Source of the DNA: Pholis gunnellus
Lineage: Eukaryota > Chordata > Actinopteri > Perciformes > Pholidae
Assembly: GCA_910591455.2 (NCBI GenBank)
Contig: OU342826.1
Span: 4,550,381-4,614,380 of the forward strand
Direction of reading: 5' to 3'
DNA: 64,000 nt
The position numbers and the translations under genes were made by a program. The notes beneath the pieces were generated by a model. The model saw nothing but the letters and a program-made list of their open reading frames with translations. It was not told the origin of the DNA and ran no database searches. Position 1 is the stretch's first letter, and every line of letters starts with the position of its first letter. Positions 8,963 to 20,300 of this stretch are shown piece by piece.

Positions 8963-11224
8963 CCCGCCGCCTGCACAGTTATCGAGCTTTTAGCTCCTCG
9001 GTATAAAAATAAGAAATTAAGCTTCACATTCAAGCACAAACGAAAACCTGCTTTCTGTCTGAGCAGCAGTCGGCTTGCTATTTAGGAAGCAAGTGGGAAT
9101 CACTACTTAAACCCTCCCCCACTGCCTCCATTTGAAAAAGAGGAACCTTTTCCGTACACTGGCCAAAAGGTCATCTTAATCATTACTAATATGGAGTTAC
9201 ACCCTAATAAACCAGTTTTTTATGTACGTTTGATTACTAAAAAGATGATATTTCTACATTTCCTTTTGACGTCACAAGTAAGTTAGAGGACGAGCTGTTT
9301 GAACTTTCCCCCCCTTCTTCATGCAGTGAAAAGAGGAAAATGTAGCCTCTGTCCATGCATGTGGTCTCTAAGGGACGACACTGTCTCTCTCCTGCAAGAT
9401 CAATGTCACTCAAGCAGCCGGAGCAAAGGAGAAGCTGCTTTTATTCCTCTATTAGCATCCGTGCTAAGAGTTCATGACCTCTGAATCAGACCTGCTATGG
9501 GAACCAAGTTCTGGGCGATAATTCGGGAGGTGACAGTGATGATGCTGATGACACACATTTCTCCACTATGAATAATTTAGAAAGAAACGTAATGTTTTAA
9601 TTATTCATCTGCCTGCCAGGAGTTTATTGCAGTATATTCTATTTTATTTTCCTACGACTATGCAGAGAGTTTGGTCAGGGTTACGTACTACTTGCATTTA
9701 TCTGTTAGCAGTTAAATGGAGGGCTTGGTGCTCCACATCTTAAAGGATGAGGTTATTCCATATTATTCTAAGTGTCCACAAATCCAATGGGAAGACCAGT
9801 CTGTCACTCAGGGCTTGCCCATTGGTTCCTATTAAATCTGTAAATCTGTAAAAACAGCTCACATATGTATTTTATATTTTTAAAACAGGCTTTTCTAACG
9901 CAGCTGGTCACTGTCGTTCTTTTTTTATCCAACATAACTTGTTATGCGTTCGTCAGGGACTATTTTCAGCTGTGGATTAACACACATTTGGCTCTCTAAG
10001 TATTTAAAGCAACAGGACTGTATATGTGGGTTTGACTCCAAATAAAAGTGACATGCATGCTCATTGCAGTGAAGGAACAAGTCATGAATCAATATCGATG
10101 TGCACAGGGTGCTTGATGTTAGCTCTATAAAATAAAATAAAATATTCGTTAAACATTGTGTTGAAACACCTTGAATAGCCTCTTTTGAAATTCTAAATGT
10201 AAATTTGCATACACAAAGACGGGACAATAACTCTGTCTATTCATTCCTGGTGAAAATATGTCTAATCTAAAATAATCAAAAGACCCCATTTGGATTTTTT
10301 CTTTTAAATCACCTGCAACATGCTCGTGGGAGGCCTGCAGCATGAAGCACTGCTGGGTTTCACGCCAGTGACGTCCTTGTAATTTAATGAGTCTTTCCTC
10401 TCTCAGTGTGTTGCTCTCTTTACAGGCACCACCTGAGCACCAAAACCTCCTCCAGCCTGTCACCCCGACCTTTACTAATGATTCTTCACCATGTTAATAA
10501 AGGTGAAATTGTCACTTAAGATTAGCCGTTGTCTGGTGTTTCTTGCAGCGGGCGACATTGTCTGAAAACTCCTCATTAAAACTGGCCTTTTAAAATCCTA
10601 TTGAGAAATGTAGTATTTTCTGTAGTAATTTTCCCTTGAAGGTACTGGTTTTTTTACAGTATGACAGGCTTTTTATTCAATATATTTTCTAATTTTCTTT
10701 AATAAAATGTAAATGTGTGAAATGTAGTCATGGAGACCAACACTGAGGTCATTTCCTCTGGATTGCTTCTGGATTTTTTTAGCAACCTGTTGGGAGTTCA
10801 AACCCTATAATTTCAAACTATTGGCAACACTTTACTGTGTAAGTCCTGCAATTTGGCATTTATTAGCAGTATGTGAACATTAACATATGGTTTATGACAC
10901 ATTGTAAACAAAATAAAAAATACAGCATTTGTCACCAGAATATTATTTCTGACTGTTGACAAAAAAAAAAATCTAATATCTTATAATATTTATAATAAAT
11001 ATTTCAGGCTGCAACAATCACGTTACAGTGGAGGATTAAACGTATTTCTTCAAAATAAAAGTATCACATAATTAAAAAAATCACAATTCGACTGACAATG
11101 TAGGTGACGCAGGAACTGACAAACAGCGTGTGAACATGTCACACAAAACAGATGATTTCTTTATTCATTCGATAGTGATATCGTCATTATTATGTGTGTA
11201 ACGAGGTGCGTCACAAAAGGTTTC
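8963..11224. other. Intergenic, shootin 5' side
   Basis: This covers the shootin 5' UTR/promoter (unmapped) and about 2 kb of ordinary AT-rich DNA. A dispersed repeat lies at 9901-10030. No further gene is supported. Confidence 0.6.
9901..10030 (+). repeat. Dispersed repeat, copy A
   Basis: It shares with 35960-36101 the order CAGCTGG.CACTGTCGTT, GGGACTATTTTCA, a GATTAA/GATGAATACACAT segment, GCTCT and a GTGGG end. The two copies diverge by substitutions and small indels, so this is an old interspersed element. Confidence 0.7.
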
Positions 11225-11307
11225 TGTCAGAAGTGGGATTCGAACCCACGCCTCCAGGGGAGACTGCGACCTGAACGCAGCGCCTTAGACCGCTCGGCCA
11301 TCCTGAC
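11225..11307 (-). tRNA. tRNA-Leu (anticodon CAG)
   Basis: An 83-nt cytosolic leucine tRNA, intronless. The minus strand starts GTCAGGATGGCCGAGCGG (acceptor stem plus A box) and contains GGTTCGAATCC (B box). The anticodon CAG is at 11273-11271 in a CTGCG/CGCAG stem. A long variable arm, as expected for a class II tRNA, is present. The 3' end pairs as CTGAC with discriminator A. A Pol III terminator TTTT follows at 11218-11215 on the minus strand. It is complete and looks functional. No other tRNA was seen nearby. Confidence 0.98.
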
Positions 11308-13287
11308 ATAAAAACAATTTTAATTACATGTTTATTTAAACACAATACTTCCGGGTGAATTGTCGTTTAATATAACTTGTTTTCGCTTCAAGTACTTTTG
11401 AGGCAAACGTTACTTTGATTGTTTAGCTGCTGCTATCTGCCCCCAACATAAATATCTACATGTTCATGGTGAAAGTTCACCTTTATGATCATTTGACATC
11501 GTGAAAAAGTAGATACACACGATCGTGCACGCTTCCTGAAAACGGTCACCCCTCAACAGAAGCCAAACCCAGCACTCCATGTTATTATGACTGCATCACA
11601 TAATGTATATGTGTTCTCCAGCATTTTAAGAATATCGTTCTAACAAAATGTAACTTGGTATCTTTTGAAACTCTAAGGTCTCCGCTTGAATTAAAAATAA
11701 AATTATAATTAATAAATACACATTATACTGAACTTCTGTGTGTGTCTATTGTGTGTGTTTCACAGGAGTCCAAGATGGATAGTATAATGTTTATTTATTT
11801 TGCACTTCAGACACTATTTACAGTCTAATTATAACATTTTTCCACATGATCCATTGATGTTTGAGAAACACAAATAAAAAGACACGTGCACACGTTTTAG
11901 GGAGAAATATTGTGATACAATGAATCATTTAATAAAACTATGTATGCAAAGTTATATGCAGGTCATACTGCAGCATTGGGGATAGAATCATTATTGTCTT
12001 TATTTGTAGGTTCCACTAAGATTAGATGGTAACAGACAGACAGGACAGCATGAATAAATCATACAAAATAAAATAAATAAAAAGGCATGGGCACCATCCT
12101 ACTGAAACTAATATTCTTGTAATTTTAATTGGTCTATGAAGTTTGTTCTTCATGGAGACCGTGACAGTCGTCCTCCTAAACTCCCTGCAGCTAGAACCCC
12201 AGCAGCCAGTCTTCTCCGTGATTGGCTCAGATGCCACGCATGCCTTTCATGCTGAAAATCTCAAACCTGGCAACCCCTCCCTCCCTCATCTGCACGCACA
12301 CATACCCGCGTGGATCCAAAACTAAACAGCGGTTTAATGAAGCTGCAACGTCGGGTTTAGGTTTACGACACGACAGCAGCATCTGGTTGCTTGATGCTTG
12401 TGATTATCTGCTCAAATCTGCACGTGTAAACTGAGCAACAACAACAAAAAAATCCAGTAAAAGATTATGAGAGAGAGAGACACACACACACACACACAAA
12501 CAAACACACGCTCACCTGCTCCGGCTCTGGCGTACTCAACACTAATGACTGTGTGATTGGATTATCCGGGCTTTTAGCAGCACCACAGCTGCAGCTGACA
12601 GAGAAGCTAACCTGCAAAGGCCAAGCTGGGGTCAACAAGAGGTCCCGACCTTTGCATAAGACGAGGCCTTGGGCGGGGCGGCAGAAGAGAGGCGGGGAAA
12701 AGAGGACGGTGTGGGGTTCTTGTTTTTTTAGCAGAATGGTGACAGACGGGATCCGTGTTTCTGGGAATCCAGAGAGGAGGATGATGGAAAGAGAGGAGGG
12801 AGGGAGGATGGATGGTGTTTGGAGGAGGGAGACGGGATGCGACGGGATGCGCTGTGACAGAAGAGCCTCGCAGACACTGACGGCCTCCCGGTGACTCCAC
12901 TGAACGCTGGAAACACAAAAAACACAGCTCCATCCACTCTTTTTCCATCTCACACTTTTCCTCTCTTCTCTATCATATTAAAAAACGTGCCCGAGCCATT
13001 AGGATTTGTCCAAACAAAACCTCGAAAACAGAGGGATATCATTTTCCATGACCCCAAACTATCCTTTAACCATCTGCCATGGAGCCAGCAAGGATTTTTG
13101 TAAGCGCTTAAGGGGATATTTAATATGTGTGCCACGTTCACCACTTCATATTACGTCACCGTGTTGTCACAGATTTAAATTTGTACTTGCTGTTAACAGA
13201 CGACATAACAGCAGTGTCTGATTCACTGATTAAAATCCTCACCATATATTTTATTTTATATATTATAGTAGAGATTAGGGGCAATTT

Positions 13288-13425
13288 GATTGCCTCTCAA
13301 AGGCTCTCAACAAGACTGCGGCTGAGTCGGCGGCTCGCAGCTAACAGCGCTAACAGTGCAACCCACAGCAACAGCACTAACAGCGCTAACAGTGCAAACC
13401 ACAGCTAACAGCGCTGACAGACCTA
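13288..13425 (+). repeat. Dispersed repeat with GCTAACAGCGCTAACAGTGC units
   Basis: It starts GATTGCCTCTCAAAGGCTCT and continues into internal duplications of a CTAACAGCGCTAACAGTGCAA unit. A shorter relative lies at 62001-62069 in the same orientation. The internal tandem expansion is specific to this copy. Confidence 0.65.
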
Positions 13426-15048
13426 GCAGTGTTTACCTAAAGGGGAAGTGGAGGGTGTACATTGTTAGACTTACTAGGCTTTTGTATAGTTTCTATTTTA
13501 AATTGTATTCTTATATTAGCTTGTTTACCTCCTATGGTTTATTGCAGTTACTTTCTATACATGTCTGCACATCTTGGAATCAATAAAGGTTCATCTTAAA
13601 GGGCACTCACGTAGTTATGAGTCGCCACTGCGCTGACGTAGCAGACTGGTGGATATCTGAGGCTGCAGGTGTCAATGAATGAGTCCACAGCTGAGAATAG
13701 CCGAAACTATAATAGCCCAAACTCCTTTTACCAAAATGTGTGAAAACAAGTCCCTGAAGGCTGCTCTGAATACTTTTTGAGACGTTTTAGATCAAATATC
13801 GCCTGATACTGGCAAACAAGTGTTGAATACTGTTGTGTGTTTATTTATCCAGCCTTCTTTTCATCCCTGAACCACTAATACATTTTGCATTTAAAATAAT
13901 AAATAATTATTGCGTGATATTTTTGTGTGCTTATTATGTTTTTCTCGAATCCCCTCTTCAGAGATGAATTACATCTTTTCAATTTAATTAAGCTGAATAA
14001 TTTAGACTCTATTTAATTTAGGGAATGTTGTTGTGTAGCTGCTTTTGTGTTGTGACAAAATTAAACAATAGCAGATTTGAGAAGTTTCTTTTTTTAAAAA
14101 GGGTTTTGTAGAAAATCGTGTTGCGCTCCTCAAGTGAGGTATCGAAAAATAGTATTGTTTCAGTATCTCATACTGAATACTTTTATAATACCAATCATTG
14201 GAACATTTTACCAACACTCGTTTGAAATAGATGGCTGAACATTAAATAGAAAAATACAGATAAGAGGAAATTAAATTCCGATCACTCTAAAGTCACCGCA
14301 GACTTATTGTAGTTTGTATTGTTTGTCACCTTTATAAACAACTCTACTGTGATTCATGTACATGTGTCCCTGCAGGAAAAAATCTAAACGCATCAAGGCC
14401 GTATAGTTGCTGTGATTTCCTTCAACAGGAAAACAAACTTACTCACCAAGTTGCAGCTGGTGGTTTTTCCCCCCTGAGCTCTGTAGGTGTCACTCTAACT
14501 CTGTGGTCTGCCACCTGTTGCTCGGCCACGTTTCTGCAACAGGTTCATCCTTCAGTGCTGAGCTCCACATCTTTATAACGGCAGGGTGAGACCTTTAACT
14601 TGGGATTTGAATATAAAAATAAAACAAATACTAACAAAAAGGTAAGAAAAAAAAATCAAATTCTAATCAAACGGCACATTGTTTCCACGATAATGTTTTA
14701 TTTACTTGTGCGTATTATTTCCTGTTTTCTCCAGCACCTGAGGGTTGTTGTTTTTTTTTAAATACTAATGTTTCAGTGCTCATGCCAAACTAAAATCCAA
14801 AAGTCTATAAGAAGACAACACGGCACTGCAGCCACTGGACAGCCAACAAAATAACCAGACACGCTGTCAGCGTCTCCTGTAACGGCAGCTACATCACCGT
14901 CTCACTGTGATGATGTCAGAGGGGAAGCCGTCTGCTGGACCCCGGCACAACATGGCACAGACGGGCCCTGCCGCCGTCTCCGGGTCACGACGGGAGAGGA
15001 AGCAGGGTGTCTGGTCATGGTGGGCACACAGTGGCACTGTCTGCAGCT

Positions 15049-15050
<2 letters not shown>

Positions 15051-15084
<34 letters not shown>
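15051..15084. repeat. (CA)n microsatellite
   Basis: A near-pure AC dinucleotide run in the gene desert. Confidence 0.95.
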
Positions 15085-15089
<5 letters not shown>

Positions 15090-15599
15090 TGCATTCATTC
15101 ACACACACAGCAGCTGATGGATAGAGGCATCCGTCTGTCTGGGAATTAACAGCATACATCATCAAAATTTTCTTTGTTACAAAAAAAAAGGATTTCATTA
15201 CCTCTCGCTCTTAAATCACAACCTGCTGTATACGTTCCGTCGCCTCACCTTGATTGCTGCTTATTTTCTCCTCGATAAGCGTCGGAGCCAATTTGTTCTT
15301 ATCAGTGTGGAACATCATTTGACATCAATTACCTGATTGCTGTAAACACGCTCTTATTTCTGGTGAATACTGTTTTTTACATGCAATCACATCATTTCTG
15401 TTTGAGGTGACAATGGTCTCCAATTTAAATCCTAATTTGTTGCTGCAAATGGAGACATTTGAATGAGCTACGAGGCTTTGAGCTTTATGTTTAACCAGTA
15501 AGGAGATTATAAATATGCAGACATGTTTCAAAGGGCAAAGGTGAGGGCCAGGGCTGTCCACTTCTATACGTACGCAAGCTGGAATGAGAACAAATTATG

Positions 15600-16270
15600 A
15601 TTAAAACATATTTCTTTTGACATCTCTCCCATTCATTTCTCTCTCATGTTTCCAGCCGTCATTCAACTCAAACTGTGCTCTCTCTCAGCGTAACGCAGTC
15701 TCCTCTCGTAGAGTTACACTCTCAGTCCTTAAAGCAGAAGAAGAACAGTCAAGTGTCAAAAAAATGTACAAATTCAAAAAGGAGAAACATCCAAGGCCAC
15801 ACCCATTTCTCCCTCTCTATTTCTTTCGCCACCCGTCATCCTACCATCACTCCTCCTTGTATTTATCATAGTCTGTATTTCTTCTCTCATCTAAACTTTC
15901 CCTCTTTCACTCTTTTTCTTTCTTACCTCACATTTCCTGTTGCTCCTCCTCTCTCTTTCCCTCATATCCATTTTGCATTTGTTTCCTCTCTTTTAAATCC
16001 TGTTCCTTTTTCACTTTTTTTCCAGCATGTCTCTTCCTCAAAATACGAGTATTTACCGCTTGTTCTCCCTCAAACTCCCTTCTTTGAAACTATTTCTTCC
16101 TCAATATTTCCATCCTCCTACTCCAGACTTCTTCTTCTAATCTTCATCGCCATTTCTCCCCCCACTCCCAAAACTTCCTATCCATCCCTTTTTTCCCCCC
16201 TCCTCAGTCTTTCATCTTTTTTGCTACCTCTCTCCTTCCTCCTCCTCCTCCTCCTCTTCCTCCTCTCTGT
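15600..16270 (+). repeat. Pyrimidine-rich strand-asymmetric tract
   Basis: About 670 nt strongly enriched in C and T on the plus strand (CTCC, TTTC, TCCTCC words). It explains a 206-codon stop-free frame, since stop codons need purines. No coding signal is visible. The GA/CT strand bias could allow triplex formation. Confidence 0.6.
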
Positions 16271-18159
16271 GCAGCTGGTGGGGCCCTTCCATTAGTCCTG
16301 ACATGCAGAGGCACTGATTCTGTAAAGGTCGTGAACCCTCGCAGCGGGCTTCGCCAGGGCTTAGTCCTACACACTCGCACATCTGCGTGCCCCGGGATGC
16401 CCACTGCATGCATAACTCCCCCTTTACGCAACACACACACACACTGAGCAGCGAGGACACACACTCATATCTGCAGAGAATACTGTATATGCATAGAGCA
16501 CCGTGCACGCTCAGACTCTCACACACACAACTCGGGCCTGCTTTCATCATTCTGACAAGTCTACACCCCTCCCTCAAAAACACCAACTGACTGCACAGCT
16601 GCTGGGGTTGTAAGTGTGTGTGTGTGTGTGTTTGTGTGTGTGAGTCATATGTGGTGTGGGAGAAATCCTGCTTAATTGGACTGCTGCAGGCTTGGGAAAG
16701 ACCCACAGTCACTCTCTTTTTCTCACCCTTCTCTCTCTCTCTCTCTCTCTCTTTGTGTTTTTGGTCGTCCACCTGTACTCTTTATAATCTTTATAATCCC
16801 GTGTTTCTATGATCAACAGCGGTGGTTGTACAGTAAACTGCACAGCTGCAGTAATTGCAGGTGTGCTTTGGAAATCCACTCAAACGTAACAACAACAACA
16901 AAAAAAAAGCTCAGAGGCAAATTACTGATCATCATCCATTCGTTCACAACATCAGCAAACACGCGTTTATATTTAGCCTCGGTCTTCAGGTGTGCAGGAG
17001 TTGTGTGTGTCCTTTTCAAAAGCTTAGGATCAGATGAGAAGAAAAATAAATCAATGAAGCGCTGCAGTTCAGTTTTAGAATCAGTGTGATTAACCACAGT
17101 GTTTTCACAACACTAGAACTGAAGAAGCAGAATAAACCTTGTTTCAGTTTGATGACAGCTGGCAGCTCAAAGGCCGAAGCCTTGACACAAAGTAATAATG
17201 CTGAATGCAGAATTTCAACATCATTCTGCATTGAAATTGCTCAATCTTAACTCTTAGATGTCTACTCTTAGTCTTTATGAAACCACATTTTGCATTACTT
17301 GAGGGTATTTAATGTAACGCAATAATCTTTTTAACTTAAATAATTGTTTACAGTCTCTAATTAAAGTTAGTACATCTTTTACTGGACATTTGATGAATAA
17401 ACACTACATTACAAGACTATAAAAACAAGAATGTAAAGCATTTTATTATTTTATTACTATTATTTTAAGAAGGACAATCTTGAGAAGAGTGTGTGCCCAT
17501 CTTTCTACACATTTTAAGTACTTTCTGCTATTTGCAGCATATTTCTATTACATTTTACAACAAGTAAGTTTGTGGAGAAGCAAATGAAAACAAAACCTCT
17601 GCATGCTCCAATGCCGATGCTAAATCTCAATAACAACTTGACAAAACGTGGATGTTCAATCATCACTTCACTGTTCACTGCATCTGAACCCTGAACCTAA
17701 ACCGATGCTGAGATCAACCCCACCAGTTACACCTGCAGCTTCCCACAGTTTGGTTTCACCTTTAAATCTTTTACATTTACCGACACGCAGACAGTTCTGC
17801 AATTCTTTTTTATTGAATTAACCGCAACAATCATCTACATGCCGGTCTATAAGAAGTCTTGCAAGAGAGGGCCTCTCGGGGTCTAACATATGTGGACGCA
17901 GTGGTCCATCTGAGCTCCTGCTGTTTGTGAATAAATCCTGCCGACCCTTTTTTTTTTACTACCAGTATGTCTTCATCTCATTTTACCACTGTCTTCATCC
18001 ACCGAACATCTCCCCTTCCCGCAGCCCTCCTCTTTCATCTCAGCCATCTCTGCTCTCCTCTAGTTTCCTCCCCTTCCACGACTCCCTCCTCCCGCTCCGA
18101 GTCCGTCGCTGCTCACTGTAACTGGCAACTTTGCTTCTCTACCCTTTTGTGGCGGGGAC

Positions 18160-18320
18160 AAAGGGGGCCGATGCCCTCTCGCAGGCTATGTTACAGGCTG
18201 TCACATGAGGCGGACACTCTGGGACGGCCCAGCGTTATCTGCTGTGACAACTCAGATTACTTCCACAGCCTCCCATCTGATCAGCACATCCAATTCAATT
18301 AGTGGCAATTAGTCCTGGTC
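18160..18320. promoter_or_regulatory. Candidate regulatory block with paired CAATTAG sites
   Basis: It has CAATTAG at 18296-18302 and 18306-18312, exactly one helical turn apart, the first as CAATTAGTGG. An ACAAAGG (SOX/TCF-like) site lies upstream. It is repeat-free, just before a C-rich tract. Function is inferred from motif clustering only. Confidence 0.4.
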
Positions 18321-18649
18321 CTCCCCCCCTGTGTCTCTACAAAAAAGCACAGTTGCCGAGCTCAACCTGGCAAGCCGGCTGGTGAACAACTTTGGAGCAA
18401 CTTGTAGCTCCCCCTCCTTCATCCCCCAATTACACCCCCCCCCCCCACCACCACCACCACCCCTCCACACACACAATGACTGATTCACACATTCATACTC
18501 ATATTCACCGTCAGAACACATATTCAAAGTGACACATCACACAAGAACCACAGTTTTCTGCACACAAACTCCCACACATCGGGAGCAACACATGAGGGAT
18601 GGACATGAAGGCAATGCACGATCTGCACCTAAAAGAAAAGTGTTCAAAC

Positions 18650-19140
18650 TAGCTTAAAGCAGCTATAATCAATATTTGTATAATAATAAAGGATCAAATG
18701 ACTACATGTAATGTGAATCTGTAGGGTAATTGTTGCTGGTAGCTACGAAAACCAAGATTTATCGCATAACTTTGCAGTTCCTGTCACCTTTATGCAGCAT
18801 TTTAGCATCTTTCAGCTAATTGTTTTGGTTTTCTGGCCCACAACGTTACGGTTTTGGATCACACTCACTGCTGTCTTAGCATCGGCTGCAGCAGGCAGAT
18901 CATTTTAGCAAGAAAGCCCTAGAAAACAACTGTTTGATAGCTGCTATGACCCAAAAGGCAGACGGACGAAGTTAGCAACTGCTGCTGGTAAATATAGTGG
19001 AGCTTTAAGCCGCTAAAGAAACATATTTCCTTCAAAACAGAGCAAAAAGAGAGTGAGCACTGGACTTCCATTCGCTAAGTGACCATAAATTCTATTTCAA
19101 ATAAATGTTAATGTTGCTATTTATCTGCTGGACGTGTTGA
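18650..19140 (+). repeat. Dispersed teleost repeat, long copy
   Basis: Blocks such as GATCAAATGACTACATGTAA, CTGTAGGGTAATTGTTGCTG, TTTTGGTTTTCTGGCCCACA and CCCAAAAGGCAGACGGACG are recognised from an abundant interspersed repeat of percomorph genomes. The copy is about 490 nt and moderately diverged. No coding capacity. Confidence 0.7.
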
Positions 19141-19164
19141 TCAGCAACTGTTTAGTACAGTATT

Positions 19165-19430
19165 TTCCAACATTTCTGGTTGGTGACCCCTTTAAATAAA
19201 GCCACTTGCAACTGTGCATAATTGAAAATGTCTATTTCAATGATTTTTAGAGGCATAAAGAGATAAATTGTAAAGTCATTCAAAAAAAGTCAGAAAAATA
19301 GATTTGTGCAGCAAAAATACATTTCTTTTCAGCTGTCATCTCCTATTAATCATCTTGTGACCCCTCAGGTTCATCTGGAGACCCCTTGTGAGGGTCCAGA
19401 CCCACAGGTTGGGGTTAAATTGATGCAGAC
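19165..19430 (+). repeat. Dispersed repeat with GTGACCCCT motifs
   Basis: It has a TTGGTGACCCCTTTAAATA start and a CTTGTGACCCCTCAGGTTCA to CCAGACCCACAGGTTGGGG end, an arrangement I recognise from a common fish repeat. It adjoins the previous element. Confidence 0.6.
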
Positions 19431-19585
19431 AAATAACACATTCAAAACAGCCACAAAAATGGAGAGAATATGGCAGAAACAAAGTCTGCACCGATGCCCT
19501 CTAGTTCGTGAAACCCCTTTGTGTGCCGCCAACCCCTTCATCCCCCACGCTCACCCCTTTCCTCACCCGTCCTCACCCGCCCTCA

Positions 19586-19601
19586 CCCCCCCCCCCCCCC
19601 C
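19586..19601 (+). repeat. C homopolymer (16 nt)
   Basis: Uninterrupted C run inside a C-rich, CTCACCC-repeating stretch. Confidence 0.9.
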
Positions 19602-19819
19602 ACTGTGGGCCCGCGCACACCTGGCCTTCGCAAATTAGGGCCCTGGAAAACCAGCGAGCGGAGAGAAAAGCGGGATGCATGGTGGAGCGAGGGGAGGGGA
19701 AGGGGGGCGTTTGGTCGACGGGGTCTTTCAGCATTCCGATGGAGCAAAAAGTTAATGACGGCTCTATTGTGTTGTGAGAAAGCTGGCCGGAGGAGAAGCC
19801 GCTATAGGGAATCACGGCC

Positions 19820-20300
19820 TGTGCCAGTGAGCAGTGACAATAGGGGGCCGGCCATAAGCATGCATTGAGTTTTCACCATATTTATATCGCTTACATGGTC
19901 GCTTTATGTCGCACTGAAAAAGTGCACTGACCCGTCCTCGCTTCTGAAACAATGCAAGTATGTTTGGAGCGGCAAAGCGGCAAATAATGAGAGGACTTTG
20001 TTTTCCTGAGACAAACACATCAAGGTTGTCAAGAAAGGCCCGAATGGTGTTTTAGACCGAACAAAGTCTTAGTTTTCAGTTGATCTTTTAATCATATCCA
20101 ATCACTTTCTCACTCCTTAACTCCCTCCCTCGCCTCCTTCTTCATAAAAGCCGCCCCAACACGCCCGCCTTACGCGCAGGCCTTAATGCATGCTGACAGC
20201 TTCCCTCCTTAATTGGTGATCACACCCAGATGGATGGTCCCTTAATGTGCGGTTCCCAATAAAAGCCAGGCAGCTCAAGGGAGAAGGGGCAGCAGGGGGA
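19820..20300. promoter_or_regulatory. Candidate regulatory block(s)
   Basis: A repeat-free stretch with GGGGGCCGGCCATAAGCATG, CTTAATTGGTGATCACACCC and several TTAATG words. GC content rises toward 20500. It looks like a conserved developmental element, but no alignment was possible. Confidence 0.3.

Noticed and set aside
12465..12953. 162-codon minus-strand frame
   Set aside because: Overlapping frames are open in this CT/GA-biased stretch and the product ends in a CA-repeat-encoded segment.
15675..16295. 206-codon plus-strand open frame
   Set aside because: It lies in a pyrimidine-rich tract where stops are rare by composition; the product is low complexity (Ser, Leu, Pro, Phe).
16224..16772. 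182-codon minus-strand frame
   Set aside because: It is built from simple repeats (GAG, CA, CT) with no recognisable domain.
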